Shown: piece by piece, positions 54,542 to 64,000 of the stretch
How the letters are laid out: each line of letters starts with the position of its first letter
Numbering within the stretch: position 1 is the first letter of the stretch
The notes under the pieces: generated by a model
The model's input: only the letters and a program-made list of their open reading frames with translations
Databases searched by the model: none
Told to the model about the DNA's origin: nothing
Program-made: the position numbers and the translations under genes
Assembly: GCF_050436995.1 (NCBI RefSeq)
Contig: NC_134767.1
Span: 7,750,001 to 7,814,000, forward strand
DNA length: 64,000 nucleotides
Source of the DNA: Anticarsia gemmatalis
Taxonomy: Eukaryota; Arthropoda; Insecta; Lepidoptera; Erebidae
Direction of reading: 5' to 3'

Positions 54542-54770
54542 GACTTCCGTGGCGCAGCTGTTAAGGTGGTCGCCACGCCACTACAATTGCGTCGGGAGAT
54601 CGTCGGTTCGATTCCCATGAGGAACAATTATGTGTGCGATCCACAAATAGTTGTTTCGGGTCTGGTTGTACCTTGCATCCGTTGTTCGTCTATTTAGTAC
54701 ATTTGTAAAAGTCCCCGCGACATAAGAGCAATACTTATTGCGGGAGTTGTACAGAAAAATAAAGAAAGGA
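54542..54770 (+). mobile_element. tRNA-derived SINE, family C
   Basis: It has an A-box-like TTCCGTGGCGCAGCTGTTAA and B box GGTTCGATTCCCATGAGG, then TGTGTGCGATCCACAAATAG, TCGGGTCTGGTTGTACC and an A-rich end. It has tRNA-like promoter boxes but no cloverleaf acceptor pairing, so it is a SINE and not a tRNA gene. Confidence 0.72.
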
Positions 54771-54874
54771 TTTTCTTTTCCAAACACTCACTTGGGTTTA
54801 AATTGTCTAGAGATTCTTATAGCAAAATATTTTTTACTGGCAGATGTAACATGTGACAGATCTATCTGGAGGAT

Positions 54875-54955
54875 TGGCGTGAGATAGCCGATGACAGGGA
54901 CCGGTGGAAGATTTTGGGGGAGACCTTTGCCCAACAATGGGACAGTACAGGTTAA
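54875..54955 (+). pseudogene. RTE-type LINE ORF C-terminus, 5'-truncated
   Basis: An open frame codes WREIADDRDRWKILGETF then AQQWDSTG and TAA, followed by an A-rich tail. It is the same C-terminal pattern as 24273-24353. The LINE end GCCCAACAATGGGACAGTA resembles the 3' tail of SINE family A in this window. Confidence 0.77.
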
Positions 54956-55360
54956 CAAAAAAAGAAAAAAGATGTAACAGAACAACGCACATAGTCAGCT
55001 ACCCCATGAGAAAACAACAGTACTATAGAATACTTTGAGCAAATCCCACAGTTCACAATACTACTATCACAATGGGTTATAAGTACGAAGTACTATTAGT
55101 TCCCAGTGCGTTTCCGTTTTATCGCCGCGAGTGAAGGTGGAATGGCATGGGAGATTGAATGTAATCTTTATGATGTAATTAAACCCTTTTTATTTGATGA
55201 GATGATAAGGTCTTTTGGTTATGTGATTAGTTAAGTGAAAAAGAATGGAGATACTGTTGAATAATCAGGGCCATATATGATTTTTGTCACTAAAATGTAG
55301 AGCTTTTTACACATTTGTTATTTTTTACATAATAACTAAGTACACCATTATCTATACTAA

Positions 55361-55634
55361 TCTATACTAATATTATAAAGCTGAAGATTTTGTTTGTTTG
55401 TTTGTTTGATTGTTTGTTTGTTTGTTTGAACGCGCTAATCTCAGGAACTACTGGTCCGATTTGAAAAATTCTTTCAGTGTTAGATAGTCCATTTATCGAT
55501 GAAGGCTATAGGCTATATATCATCACGCTACAGCCAATAGGAGCAGAGTACCAGTTAAAAATGTTACAAAAACGGAGAAGAATTTCACCCATTCTCTCTA
55601 ATGTGACGCAAGCGAAGTTGCGCGGGTCAGCTAG
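55361..55634 (+). mobile_element. Helitron-like element, GTTT family, complete
   Basis: It has 5' TCTATACTAATATTATAAAG (the first ten bases also duplicated just upstream), GTTT units with one GATT variant, and 3' GCGGGTCAGCTAG. It is inserted between A (55360) and T (55635). Confidence 0.74.
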
Positions 55635-55639
55635 TTTGT

Positions 55640-56425
55640 TATAATTGCGACTACTTTCTTAGAAATATAAATTTGTTTAGGGAGATAATAGTACCTAGGT
55701 AGATCAAATAGTATATTTAGCCATTAAAAACTTGTCAGGTTTTGAAAGACCTTGCTGTTCGTAGAATCCTAGCACCATGGAACAGACGAATTAGGTAACC
55801 TACTTTTTCAACCGTTGACCTTCCAGTTTTTATTAAACTAGTTTCAACCCAATATTTGCAAAGTCACCGTACTCAATCTTTCATTCTGTCAGTTGAAAAT
55901 AAAAGCAAACATCAAAGATCAAAGGTGATGTTATAACATAATTACATAATGTATTGCAACATCTGAAGTTTTGAACCGTGGGCGCCATCTTGTGCCGTAG
56001 TTTTTATATATTAGTTACTTAATTTGTTAGTTTTATATTATTGGTAAATACGGTTTTTGTGGCCGACGTATAGTAGGGATTGCAGACTTCAGTTCATTGG
56101 GAAAGACTGCTTCTGTAATCTGAGAGTCAGATTTTATATCAGGTTTTTTAGCTCTTGTGATCGCTTGAAGTTTCTAGGGGTTTATAGGAGTTAGATAGTT
56201 ATGTCCAAATTCCAACGGCCATACGTGGTAAGCTAAACATAAGTATCTAGAGGTCCGGCGAGGGTCCAACGGCTATAGGTTATAAGCTAGACTTTAGTAT
56301 CTACGATCCAGATTAAGACTTAGTACTTCCGGACAAAAACTAAGATTTTCTTAATGATTTCCTCTAAGAAGCTCAGGAATTAATTATTTACTCTAAGTAA
56401 ATATCTTAAACATTATTTATTGAGC
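55640..56425. other. no gene seen
   Basis: AT-rich. A local near-duplicate phrase (GGTCCAACGGCTATAGGTTA-like and CCAACGGCCATACGTGGTAA) occurs at 56212-56290. Nothing else is seen. Confidence 0.4.
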
Positions 56426-56428
56426 GCA

Positions 56429-56518
56429 TGCCAGGCCAGCGTGGTAGTCTCAAGGCCTTACCCCTCCCCCTCATTTTGGAGGAGACCCTTGCCCTGCAGT
56501 GGGAGAGTAATGGGTAAA
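56429..56518 (+). mobile_element. SINE family A tail fragment
   Basis: It reads CCAGGCCAGCGTGGTAGTC and GGAGGAGACCCTTGCCCTGC, ending AGTAATGGGTAAAGAA. It is 5'-truncated. Confidence 0.65.
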
Positions 56519-56524
56519 GAAATA

Positions 56525-58745
56525 TCTTACATGGTTCTGCTCAGTTGCATGTTCCACTGAGACAATGAAGCACCTTAATTCATTTGTTTTGGTATAACAT
56601 CTACTTAATATATGTATAGGCATTAGCCTGTTTTGTAAGGCACAGTTTCCGTTCGAGATTAAATTGCTGTACATAGTAGCTATGGAATAAAGTTAAGCAA
56701 TGTTCGTAAATGAGTTTCTTTTGAGTAAAGCCGTTTTGTATATTATGTAGGTGTTATACCATATGGTAAATATGTGTATTTAAATATTATGATCGGATAT
56801 TTTGTATGTTAAAAATGTTTTATGGTCTCTACGGACTATGTAGAACGCTAAAGCGCTTTTAGGTCGCATCATTCATTTTACTTTATATTTTAAATACTTT
56901 AAATTGGCTTGTTACGACTGTTTGTTTTCCACGCATTCCAGTAGATAATATTTCAGTGAAATAACATATTTGACGTGCCCTGGTTTCGCCCCAGTTACAC
57001 CGCGTTAACCTCATCAAAAACCTGCCTTAAAATCACTGCAATTAGCCGCACAATAATCCGTTCTGTAGTTTTTGAAATTATAGCGAACAGACTGACAGAC
57101 GAGTCGAGGTGACTTTATTTTATAATATGCAGTGAAGAATAATGGAGAATATTATCTTGAGCACTTGTCAACAACCACAAATCAAGAAACAAAAGCTTAT
57201 AACTCAATACTCTCACAATTATACAACAAAAAGTCTCTTCTATTCGGAAGGCAAGAGAATCGTTGACAACTTATAGTAATATCTTTTAGATTTATAGTGC
57301 GGAACACTCTGAGTTATTAAGCTTTAACTCAGAGTTTTCTTTATGAAAGCGACATTTTCTTCGCTTTCCAACAGGTTTAATATGCTGTGAGATGTATAGG
57401 ATACTATGTATATGTTAGTACTAAGTTGGAGACTTTATAGAGTGTTATGAGTACCAGGTTTTCATTAGAACTTAAAGTTGCTAGATTACATGGCTAATTA
57501 TTTATTAAATTATACCATTTTATGAGATTGATAAGCTCCGTAGCTGTTTATATTCGCAAAACATCACAATAATAATAATTTGTATTCAATAACCATCATA
57601 TTCCATAGCATATATAGCAATTTAATAACTATGAAATTCGAGAAAATTAATGGAAAAAGTACATTTGGAATAGTAGTAGTATCTTGGTGGTTACTGTAGG
57701 AACAAAGTTGTCAGTTTGAAACAAGTCTACGAATACCTACAGGGATAATAATTAAAGGGGCCACAAAATATTTACGACAAAGATACTCTATGTATTTCCG
57801 CTACAGAAAACAAAATGGGCAGAAATACTATTTAGGATCATTGAGGACTTGATACTGAATCGAAAACAGGGATATATAACGTGTTTCCTAGCCATTTAGC
57901 AACACTACTCAGTCTACTCACTAGTATAGAGACTTGGAAGGCTATATAATAGTCGTCTAAACGTACATGGAGTTACTTCACTGATGGTTCACGGATGTGG
58001 TGAGTCGAAACAGACAGCACAAAAATTGCACCACGCAACCGCGGATTCAATTGTGTGGTTTGTACAACGTGAAGGGAACATCTTGACCTGTGAAGCTGTC
58101 AGCTAATCTTTGTACACGTAACTTATTACAAAAGTTACTGACTAATTCTTACTGACTGATGTTTAAAGTTCCCTTTCCTAAATCCAGTCACATATTATTT
58201 TTGGGAGATCGATTCAAAAGTTTGTCTTTACGGCCCTGATAAATAGTTCAACGCGTTGGATATCATTTTATAACGTGGTTTAATCTAATACAATAGAATA
58301 TACTTAGGTACAAACAAATCTTTCTCACATGGACAGACAGTAACGTAAGTACTTTCTTCTAGAACATAGGAGCTATAATTGTTACTTCTAGAAATAACTA
58401 GAAGATAGAATTGATAAAGAATCTTCTCTTTATTAATAAAGAAACGTAACTGTATCTAACAATCCATAAAATATTCAATTTGAACTCCCAAAATTAGCAT
58501 CTTTCAGTTCAAAGATACCTACCTACATTATTTTCGCTTCTGAATAGTTCTGAAGTTTGAGTTCATTTCAAAGACCTTTTCTATTCATTCACTCCTAAAA
58601 TATTCCTAGTTTTATTACTTATAAGTAGCTCTTCCCAAGTACATTTATACGCCTTGAGCTGTTATTACCGGCTTTCTAGACCACTTTCGATATTTATCGG
58701 CTGTGGTTTGTGAACCTCGTAGGTAGACAGTAGGCAGGTAGTGTA
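56525..58745. other. no gene seen
   Basis: Only the paired small hairpins at 57306-57369 stand out. No exon or known repeat is recognised. Confidence 0.45.
57306..57369. repeat. two adjacent short hairpins
   Basis: ACTCTGAGTTA pairs with TAACTCAGAGT (57306-57335). GAAAGCGA pairs with TCGCTTTC across 8 nt (about 57346-57369). No gene lies nearby. Confidence 0.55.
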
Positions 58746-58749
58746 GGTA

Positions 58750-58986
58750 GGGTTGCCAGATCCAGGCTAATAATTTCCTGGACATTTCTGGGGCCACGAA
58801 CGGAATCAGAGTTTCGGTCTCCGGTCCGAGGCTACACTAAGTAGAAATGGCAAAAAAAAGGCACAGTTTCGTAACTTTGCAAAAATAGTAATTTTTCATT
58901 CCGAGATAGCAAAGTAAAATTACAGAACACGAGACAACACACCAAATTCTGGAACAATCCCGGTAATCCCAGCCATATGGCAACCC
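58750..58986. mobile_element. MITE, GGGTTGCCA ends
   Basis: The 237-bp segment is bounded by GGGTTGCCA and TGGCAACCC with TA on both sides; the outer flanks both read GTGTAGGTAG-like sequence. The TIR is short and internal sequence asymmetric, so class II assignment is tentative. Confidence 0.5.
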
Positions 58987-59198
58987 TAAGTGTAGGTAGA
59001 GTTGAGTTATGTGGTAAAATGTCAAGCTGAGACGGGAACTGGCAAGCCTAGCTCAGATGTTTCGAATTGTTGCATATATTGCGACTAGGCCTACATATTT
59101 GTTGTAAACTAGATGATTTTACTGATAACTGCATGTATTGAATAAATTTTAGAATTTCTTGGTCTATTTAATCTTTTATCTTCTGGCCTAAATAAAGA

Positions 59199-59370
59199 CA
59201 GTCTCCGTGGTGCAGGTGGTCGCTACGACTATCGTGTGAGGAGGTCATGGGTTCGTTTTTAACACGGAACAAATATTTTTGCGATCCACAAATAATTGTG
59301 TAATACTTTGGTGTGGTTATACTTTGTGTTCGTTGTTCGTTGTTAGTATGTTTATACGACCTTTCGGAAA
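59199..59370 (+). mobile_element. tRNA-derived SINE, family C, diverged
   Basis: It reads CAGTCTCCGTGGTGCAGG, AGGTCATGGGTTCG and GCGATCCACAAATAATTGTG, parallel to 54542-54770. The B box is mutated (GGGTTCGTTTTT). Confidence 0.6.
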
Positions 59371-59382
59371 AGAGCATTTTTT

Positions 59383-59440
59383 AAAGGAGTCGAATAGAGA
59401 GTTTTTAAGAAGTCTTAAAAACTCTCTATTCGACTCCTTT
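59383..59440. repeat. perfect 28-bp hairpin with 2-nt loop
   Basis: Arm 59383-59410 (AAAGGAGTCGAATAGAGAG ..) and its exact complement 59413-59440 are separated by AG. Imperfect pairing of T and A runs continues outside the stem. Confidence 0.93.
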
Positions 59441-59619
59441 TTAAAAAATAAATTAATCATTAAAATTCGTTTTGATATCGTTAAAATTCTTTCCAGTTAT
59501 ACCCCGGATAAACACAGTACATCAAGCCGAAAACCAAAATATATATACGGCTATGTATTTCCGCAAAGCCGTACACACAATCGATTCTTCCACTGCGTTC
59601 CGCTTGAAGCCTTACTACT

Positions 59620-59716
59620 GACTTATAATGTTACCACAAACACCATGTAATAATAAAACGTGATCACCTTATTACTCATCTTGATCACGTAATCAATAAG
59701 TGTGTATTCATATAAT
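59620..59716 (+). repeat. direct repeat, left copy
   Basis: It reads ACTTATAATGTTACCACAAA, CACCATGTAATAATAAAACG and CTTGATCACGTAATCAATAA. It recurs 446 bp downstream at 60066-60160 with a SINE between them. Confidence 0.85.
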
Positions 59717-59787
59717 AATAATAAATAAAAATAAAGACGAATTGAAAATATCCTCTTTTTTTTAAGTCGGTTAAAAAAACAAAAATC

Positions 59788-60032
59788 ATGCTAGCCAATT
59801 GCGGGTTGGTGACTATGCAATCCTTCAAGAACTGTTCTAAAGAACTCTCGGGCATGCAAAGTTTCATCACGATGTTTTCCTTCACCGTTGGAACAAGTGA
59901 TAATTATTTCTAATACACTGTGTATTAGAAAAAAATATCTCACTCACGTAACTTGGAAAAGTCATTGGTGTGTTGCCTCGGGTCCGAACCTGCAACCGCT
60001 TGTATGGGAGGTGCCAACTTATACCACCGCTC
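59788..60032 (-). mobile_element. SINE family A, 3'-truncated
   Basis: The minus strand holds the head (GGTGGTATAAGTTGGCACC, then the B-box region GGTTCGGACCC) and body, up to CCCGCAATTGGCTAGC. The last ~100 bp are missing. It separates two direct repeats of flanking DNA (59620-59716 and 60066-60160). Confidence 0.75.
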
Positions 60033-60065
60033 ATTCATATTATAAACTTAAGTAAAAGCGAACTT

Positions 60066-60160
60066 ACTTATAATGTTACCACAAACACCATGTCATAATA
60101 AAACGTGACTTATTACTCATCTTGATCACGTAATCAATAGTATGTATTCATATTCTAACT
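60066..60160 (+). repeat. direct repeat, right copy
   Basis: It matches 59620-59716 at nearly every base apart from a few small deletions (TGTCATAATAAAACGTGACT). The pair is far longer than any target duplication, so it reflects a tandem duplication. Confidence 0.85.
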
Positions 60161-60282
60161 AAAAGCGAAAGTACGTGTAAAAAATATGTCTTAGTTATGC
60201 TTTTTAGCCTAAATACTTTCGTACATTATTCATTTTCCTTAATTGATATTCATTTTCCTTAATTGACGTTTAGTCTATATCG

Positions 60283-60500
60283 CTGATTGTTGGCAGCTCC
60301 TCGCATGAGCAATTATTGTATCAACCACATTGTAAAACTTTTGGCGATTGAAAAGAGTGGCCGTGAGTTTCTCGCTAGCTCTTCTCATAAGGCTCCACCC
60401 CCTTTCCGAGCTAGTGGTAGATTCAGTAATTGTAACGACCATCATAAGTGTAAATATTTGACCTAAATGAATAAATGATTTGATTTAGATTTTGATTTTA
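60283..60500 (+). mobile_element. 3' end of a CR1/Jockey-type LINE (tail fragment)
   Basis: The sequence resembles the 3' UTR common to lepidopteran CR1-like LINEs: TTCCGAGCTAGTGGTAGATT, then AATAAATGATTTGATTT and GATTTTGATTTT repeats. No coding part remains. Family assignment is from pattern memory only. Confidence 0.45.
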
Positions 60501-60764
60501 CCGTTAGAGAGCCTTGTTTGCAAGATTCGCGGTTGACAGAGGTTAACAAAATTTTGAATTGCGTGACTCATAGGCCTATGCAGCTTTTTGTGATCTAATT
60601 GATACACCTACTTTATTTTCGGACTAAACATAAATATTAATTATAATCTAGATAAATTGTGCATAACTACTAGGTAAGTTGTCGACTGATATTTTAATGC
60701 AAATTTATGCATAGTTTGATGATTTAACCTTCAATATGATTTAGAAATGTACATTTTTCTTGAG

Positions 60765-60984
60765 AACCTTTAAGGGTAAAAGCGGACAAAAACCTCTAAA
60801 AGTTTATTTGTCTTTTCACGACGAAACGCCAGAATCCATAAAGATCAAATTTGGCAGGGTTATAGATTATATTCTGGATGAAAACATCAGTCAGGAACCG
60901 CGATCGGAAGACATAAGCTTGTTTACTACCAATAAATATATTTTTATGTCAAAATTAGATACAGTGACGGGCAATAACATGTGA
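60765..60984 (+). CDS. unrecognised terminal-exon-like ORF
   Basis: It follows acceptor-like CATTTTTCTTGAG. It codes ~72 residues (KPLKVYLSFHDETPESIKIK, FGRVIDYILDEN, SEDISLFTTNKYIF) and ends TGA at 60982. Charge and hydrophobic spacing look protein-like. One base completes a codon, so it can join the phase-2 donor at 53531. Whether it is a real exon cannot be told from sequence alone. Confidence 0.33.
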
Positions 60985-61185
60985 TAGTAGGTATATGTTA
61001 TAAGAGGCTTGATATCCGGGTCGAATATCTCAAGTTATTGCTGTATTAGGCTCAGTCGTTCATATAAAAATGTAGAACAATATTACGTAAGTTCTCTCTT
61101 AATCGATTTGATACAGTTTCGATGTAATCGTTAGTCGATGAATAACTATGAAGAACAACTAGTTTACTACATTCGTAAACAATTA

Positions 61186-61326
61186 CCCTCTTATTCATAA
61201 AAATATATGAAGTTATGAAAGGCTTATAAAGTGTTTTGTTTCTTTCACTAATTAGCGAAATGAAAAAGAGAAAAATATTATAGATGTTTTTAAAAAAAAT
61301 AGGTTTATAGTTTATGAATAAGAGGG
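61186..61326. mobile_element. MITE, CCCTCTTATTCATAAA family
   Basis: The element is 141 bp with both TIRs perfect (CCCTCTTATTCATAAA / TTTATGAATAAGAGGG) and TTA duplications at 61183-61185 and 61327-61329. Confidence 0.82.
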
Positions 61327-61329
61327 TTA

Positions 61330-62470
61330 GAATAAAAACTCACTTTTTCAACGAAACTAACTATAGTGTGTAAGTTAACACAGTAATTTTGAAGTCAACA
61401 AAACATTTAATTGATAAAAAGTAAATGGAAAATGTAACGTTTAAACATATTTCTGCGATTGTACTTAGTGCATGACATGTGCCGATTTACCCAAGAAAAA
61501 AATTGCAAATCATGCTTGTTAATTACATGATTTACATAACATGATGTTAAATTGATTTTAATTGAATGATTCTACTGAATTAACTTTAGAATAGAATAAG
61601 TTTAAGAGCGCTTTTCTAATGTACAAATGACTGCCGGAATTAAAAAATATCGCTGAGCAATTCATGTGAAATGACGGAATAATAGTACAAAACGCTATGT
61701 TCTTGTACCAATACATACAAATATTATATAAGAAAGTATATTTAAATCGTTTCAAGAATCACTTTGGCGCAAAGCCCAATGCTTCGTGAAGTTATTGCCC
61801 GACACATAAGTAATGGTATGTTGTCATATTGTTCTTTAAGGGTATAAAATCATCGTAGGTTTGAATATTTTCCATATTTTTATTTAATATCTCATCCGAT
61901 ATTGCTATATATACGAACAGAATATGCTTTCGTTCACCACAGCTGACTAGAATAACTAACGAAGTGTGAAAGAAATCAGTCTTTTCTGGAACCAATTTTC
62001 TCACTATTTGTATACTCGAAAGACTAAAAAGTTGCCTAAGTCTTAAGATATATTACGTTAGACACATAATTAGACAAATAAGAAAAAAACAGAATAATAA
62101 TTGCATCAAAAATGCACAATATGAGTGCAATTGGCAATCATTTTCCTGCCAAGTAACCATTCTAATACCACCTCAATAACTACCAATCTTTTTTCTTTTA
62201 TTTAAACTCGCCGCGATGTATCGACATCTATTGGCACATTTCCTTGTTTCACGCTGAATTACATAAAACACTAAGTATTATGTCAGCTGTCGGTAAAGTA
62301 ATGTTTACAAACAGATTCGCATCTTTATTGCCTGAAATTGTAAAGTTAATGGTGCTTTACTTATTTACATAATATGTATGTAAGATGTAATGATGTATTT
62401 GTAGTAACTTGTACTGTACATTTCTGCTTATCTTATTCAAAACTTAATCCAATACTCAACTTTTTTACTA
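61330..62470. other. no gene seen
   Basis: The minus-strand frames 61558-61755 and 61792-62004 have AT-driven composition and no motif. Confidence 0.45.
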
Positions 62471-62473
62471 CTT

Positions 62474-62671
62474 ATAGCTGATCCGCGCAACTTCGCTCGC
62501 GTCACATAAGAGAATCATAATTTTCCCCGTTTTTGTAACATTTTTCACTGGTACTCTGCTCCTATTGGTCGTAGCGTGATGACATAAAGAATTTTTCAAA
62601 TCGGACCAGTAGTCCCCGAGATTAGCGCGTTCAAACAAACAAACTCTTCAGCTTTATAATATTAGTATAGA
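62474..62671 (-). mobile_element. Helitron-like element, GTTT family, internally deleted
   Basis: The minus strand starts TCTATACTAATATTATAAAG and ends near GCGGATCAGCTA. About 50 bp of the body are missing relative to the 3551 copy. Confidence 0.64.
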
Positions 62672-62943
62672 TGACGCGGTATTATTATTTTTTTCTTTTA
62701 TATATGTGAACTGATGACTACATTTTGTTTAAAATATAAACTAAAGACATTAAGAGGCAATCGCGAGTTTGAAAACTACCCCATCACGTTTTTCATTCTA
62801 TAAATTACATGAGTTCATAGCAAGTGGCGTTTTTTGGTTTCTGCCTATCCCTATAGAAAAAGGTGACCTAGGCAGAGTAGATCTCAATCTCAGTGTCGAA
62901 ACGAGATTGCTTAGAAGTGGTTTAACGTTCAAGTGAAAAATTG

Positions 62944-63085
62944 CAACACATTATCGTCTATCTTAACTTTAAACCCATCCATTTATGTTTAAATCACGAT
63001 TGGTACAATTGACATGCGCGCACGCACCTACGTGACGGAGGTCTTCGGCAAAGCACGTAGATATTAGCGTACAATTCTACAAGAT
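62944..63085 (+). repeat. direct repeat unit, left copy
   Basis: It contains CACGATTGGTACAATTGACA, GCGCGCACGCACCTACGTGA, CGGAGGTCTTCGGCAAAGCA and CGTAGATATTAGCGTACAAT. It recurs with a 337-bp offset at about 63282-63430. Confidence 0.8.
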
Positions 63086-63281
63086 TACTGTCAACTGGCA
63101 TAGTCGCTATATCCGACTTGATCATGAGGTCTCGAGTTCGATTTCTAAGTCTCAATAGTACCGTACCGTTGGTCTTTTCTAATTTATATTGCGTGCATTT
63201 TATACAACCTCTCACCTCTGTATATACCTTCGGGTATGGTATGACAGATGTCGGTGTATGAAAAATCGCAATACATCATAA

Positions 63282-63430
63282 GCTTTCTTAACTCGTCTAA
63301 AATGGATGGTTTCCCATTTATCTGTATAAAACACGATTGCTACAATTGACATGCGAGCACGCACCTACGTGACGGAGGTCTTTGGCAAAGCACGTAGATA
63401 TTAGTGTACAATTCTACATGATTACTGTCA
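63282..63430 (+). repeat. direct repeat unit, right copy
   Basis: It repeats the left copy from CACGATTGCTACAATTGACA to ATTCTACATGATTACTGTCA. Between the copies is a tRNA-like scrap (GGTCTCGAGTTCGATTTC), suggesting a SINE-associated duplication. Confidence 0.78.
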
Positions 63431-63663
63431 ACCGTGTCGTTATAACTGTGGCCATGTGGGATAATGTCGCTAAATAACTATCTTTTCTAGTATGCGTGAG
63501 AGCTTCAGGAATTTACAGTCGTTTAAGAGAAAAATGTCCGTTTGTCGTGGTTAGAACTGTAGCGTGGAGGTATGCTAGGTTTAAACGGTGTCCCACTGGT
63601 TTAGATGATGTTAAAGACCTCTTAACGCCTAGTAAGTAAACCCACGAAAGGATTTGTAGCATT

Positions 63664-63871
63664 AAAAGCTAATCTCAAGAACTTCTGGTCCGATTTGAAT
63701 AATTATTTTCTTTCTTTTAGATAGCCCATTCATCTAGGAAAGCTATAGGCTATATATCATCACGGCACGAACAAAAGGAGTAGAGTACCAGTAAAAAATG
63801 TAACAAAAACAGGGAACATTTTTACCTATTCCCTCTTATGTGACGCGAGCGAAGTTGCGCGCGTCAGCTAG
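63664..63871 (+). mobile_element. Helitron-like element, GTTT family, 5'-truncated
   Basis: It begins at AGCTAATCTCAAGAACTTCT and keeps the body and intact 3' end GCGCGTCAGCTAG followed by T. Confidence 0.66.
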
Positions 63872-64000
63872 TTCATACATAAAGATGTACTAATAATCTT
63901 CCTCACTTAATACTCGAAAGTATTAAAAGCAATTAAGTAAGCGACTTCCACAAATCAATTAATATTAAAGGTGTAGTAAAATGTATTTAAACGAAGGCTT

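Noticed and set aside
54545..54625. Possible tRNA gene
   Set aside because: Promoter boxes are present but no cloverleaf forms; the downstream sequence is SINE family C.
63000..63440. Possible tandem gene duplication
   Set aside because: Units contain frequent stops in all frames; they are non-coding direct repeats.

Overview
The window is AT-rich animal nuclear DNA, almost certainly from a moth or butterfly (Lepidoptera). It has short GT-AG exons scattered in multi-kilobase introns. Its repeats are ones I recognise as typical of Lepidoptera: tRNA-derived SINEs, short Helitron-like elements ending in CTAG with GTTT tracts, many MITEs, and dead RTE-type LINE pieces. There is no bacterial or viral gene organisation. 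Most open reading frames of 60-120 codons here are chance or lie inside repeats.

Two protein genes are supported. (1) On the + strand, four coding exons between 24900 and 41350 encode a complete 215-residue homologue of ETFBKMT (METTL20), the mitochondrial lysine methyltransferase that modifies the beta subunit of electron-transfer flavoprotein. Intron phases fit at every junction. Intron 1 is about 14.9 kb and full of repeats; a tRNA-Ala(UGC) gene lies antisense in intron 2. (2) On the - strand, three exons between 50680 and 42577 encode the C-terminal part of an LHFPL-type tetraspan membrane protein; its 5' exons were not found and are probably beyond the right edge. The two genes converge tail to tail about 1.2 kb apart, and a full-length SINE with a 9-bp target duplication sits in the gap. 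Three further exon-like fragments (46510-46666, 53320-53531, 60765-60984) are not recognised.

Regions: 1-24 kb is gene-free and holds promoter-like patches, MITEs, SINEs and the first copy of a 2.25-kb composite element. 24.9-41.4 kb is ETFBKMT, with the second copy of that element in inverted orientation just upstream of exon 2. 42-51 kb is the LHFPL gene. 51-64 kb is repeat-rich, with two orphan exon-like ORFs.

The most unusual object is the composite element (15236-17482 and 37484-39734). It has 27-bp terminal inverted repeats, a different 4-bp target duplication at each site, and a tandem array of about 72-bp subterminal units that echo the terminal motif. Inside it is a decayed RTE reverse-transcriptase segment. 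Both copies carry the same internal stop, so the dead LINE piece appears to have been moved as DNA-transposon cargo. Also notable are a SINE family built around the 5S rRNA internal promoter, SINE and LINE families that share a 3' tail, a spacer-free perfect 56-bp palindrome, and a compact transcription-factor-site cluster in ETFBKMT intron 1.
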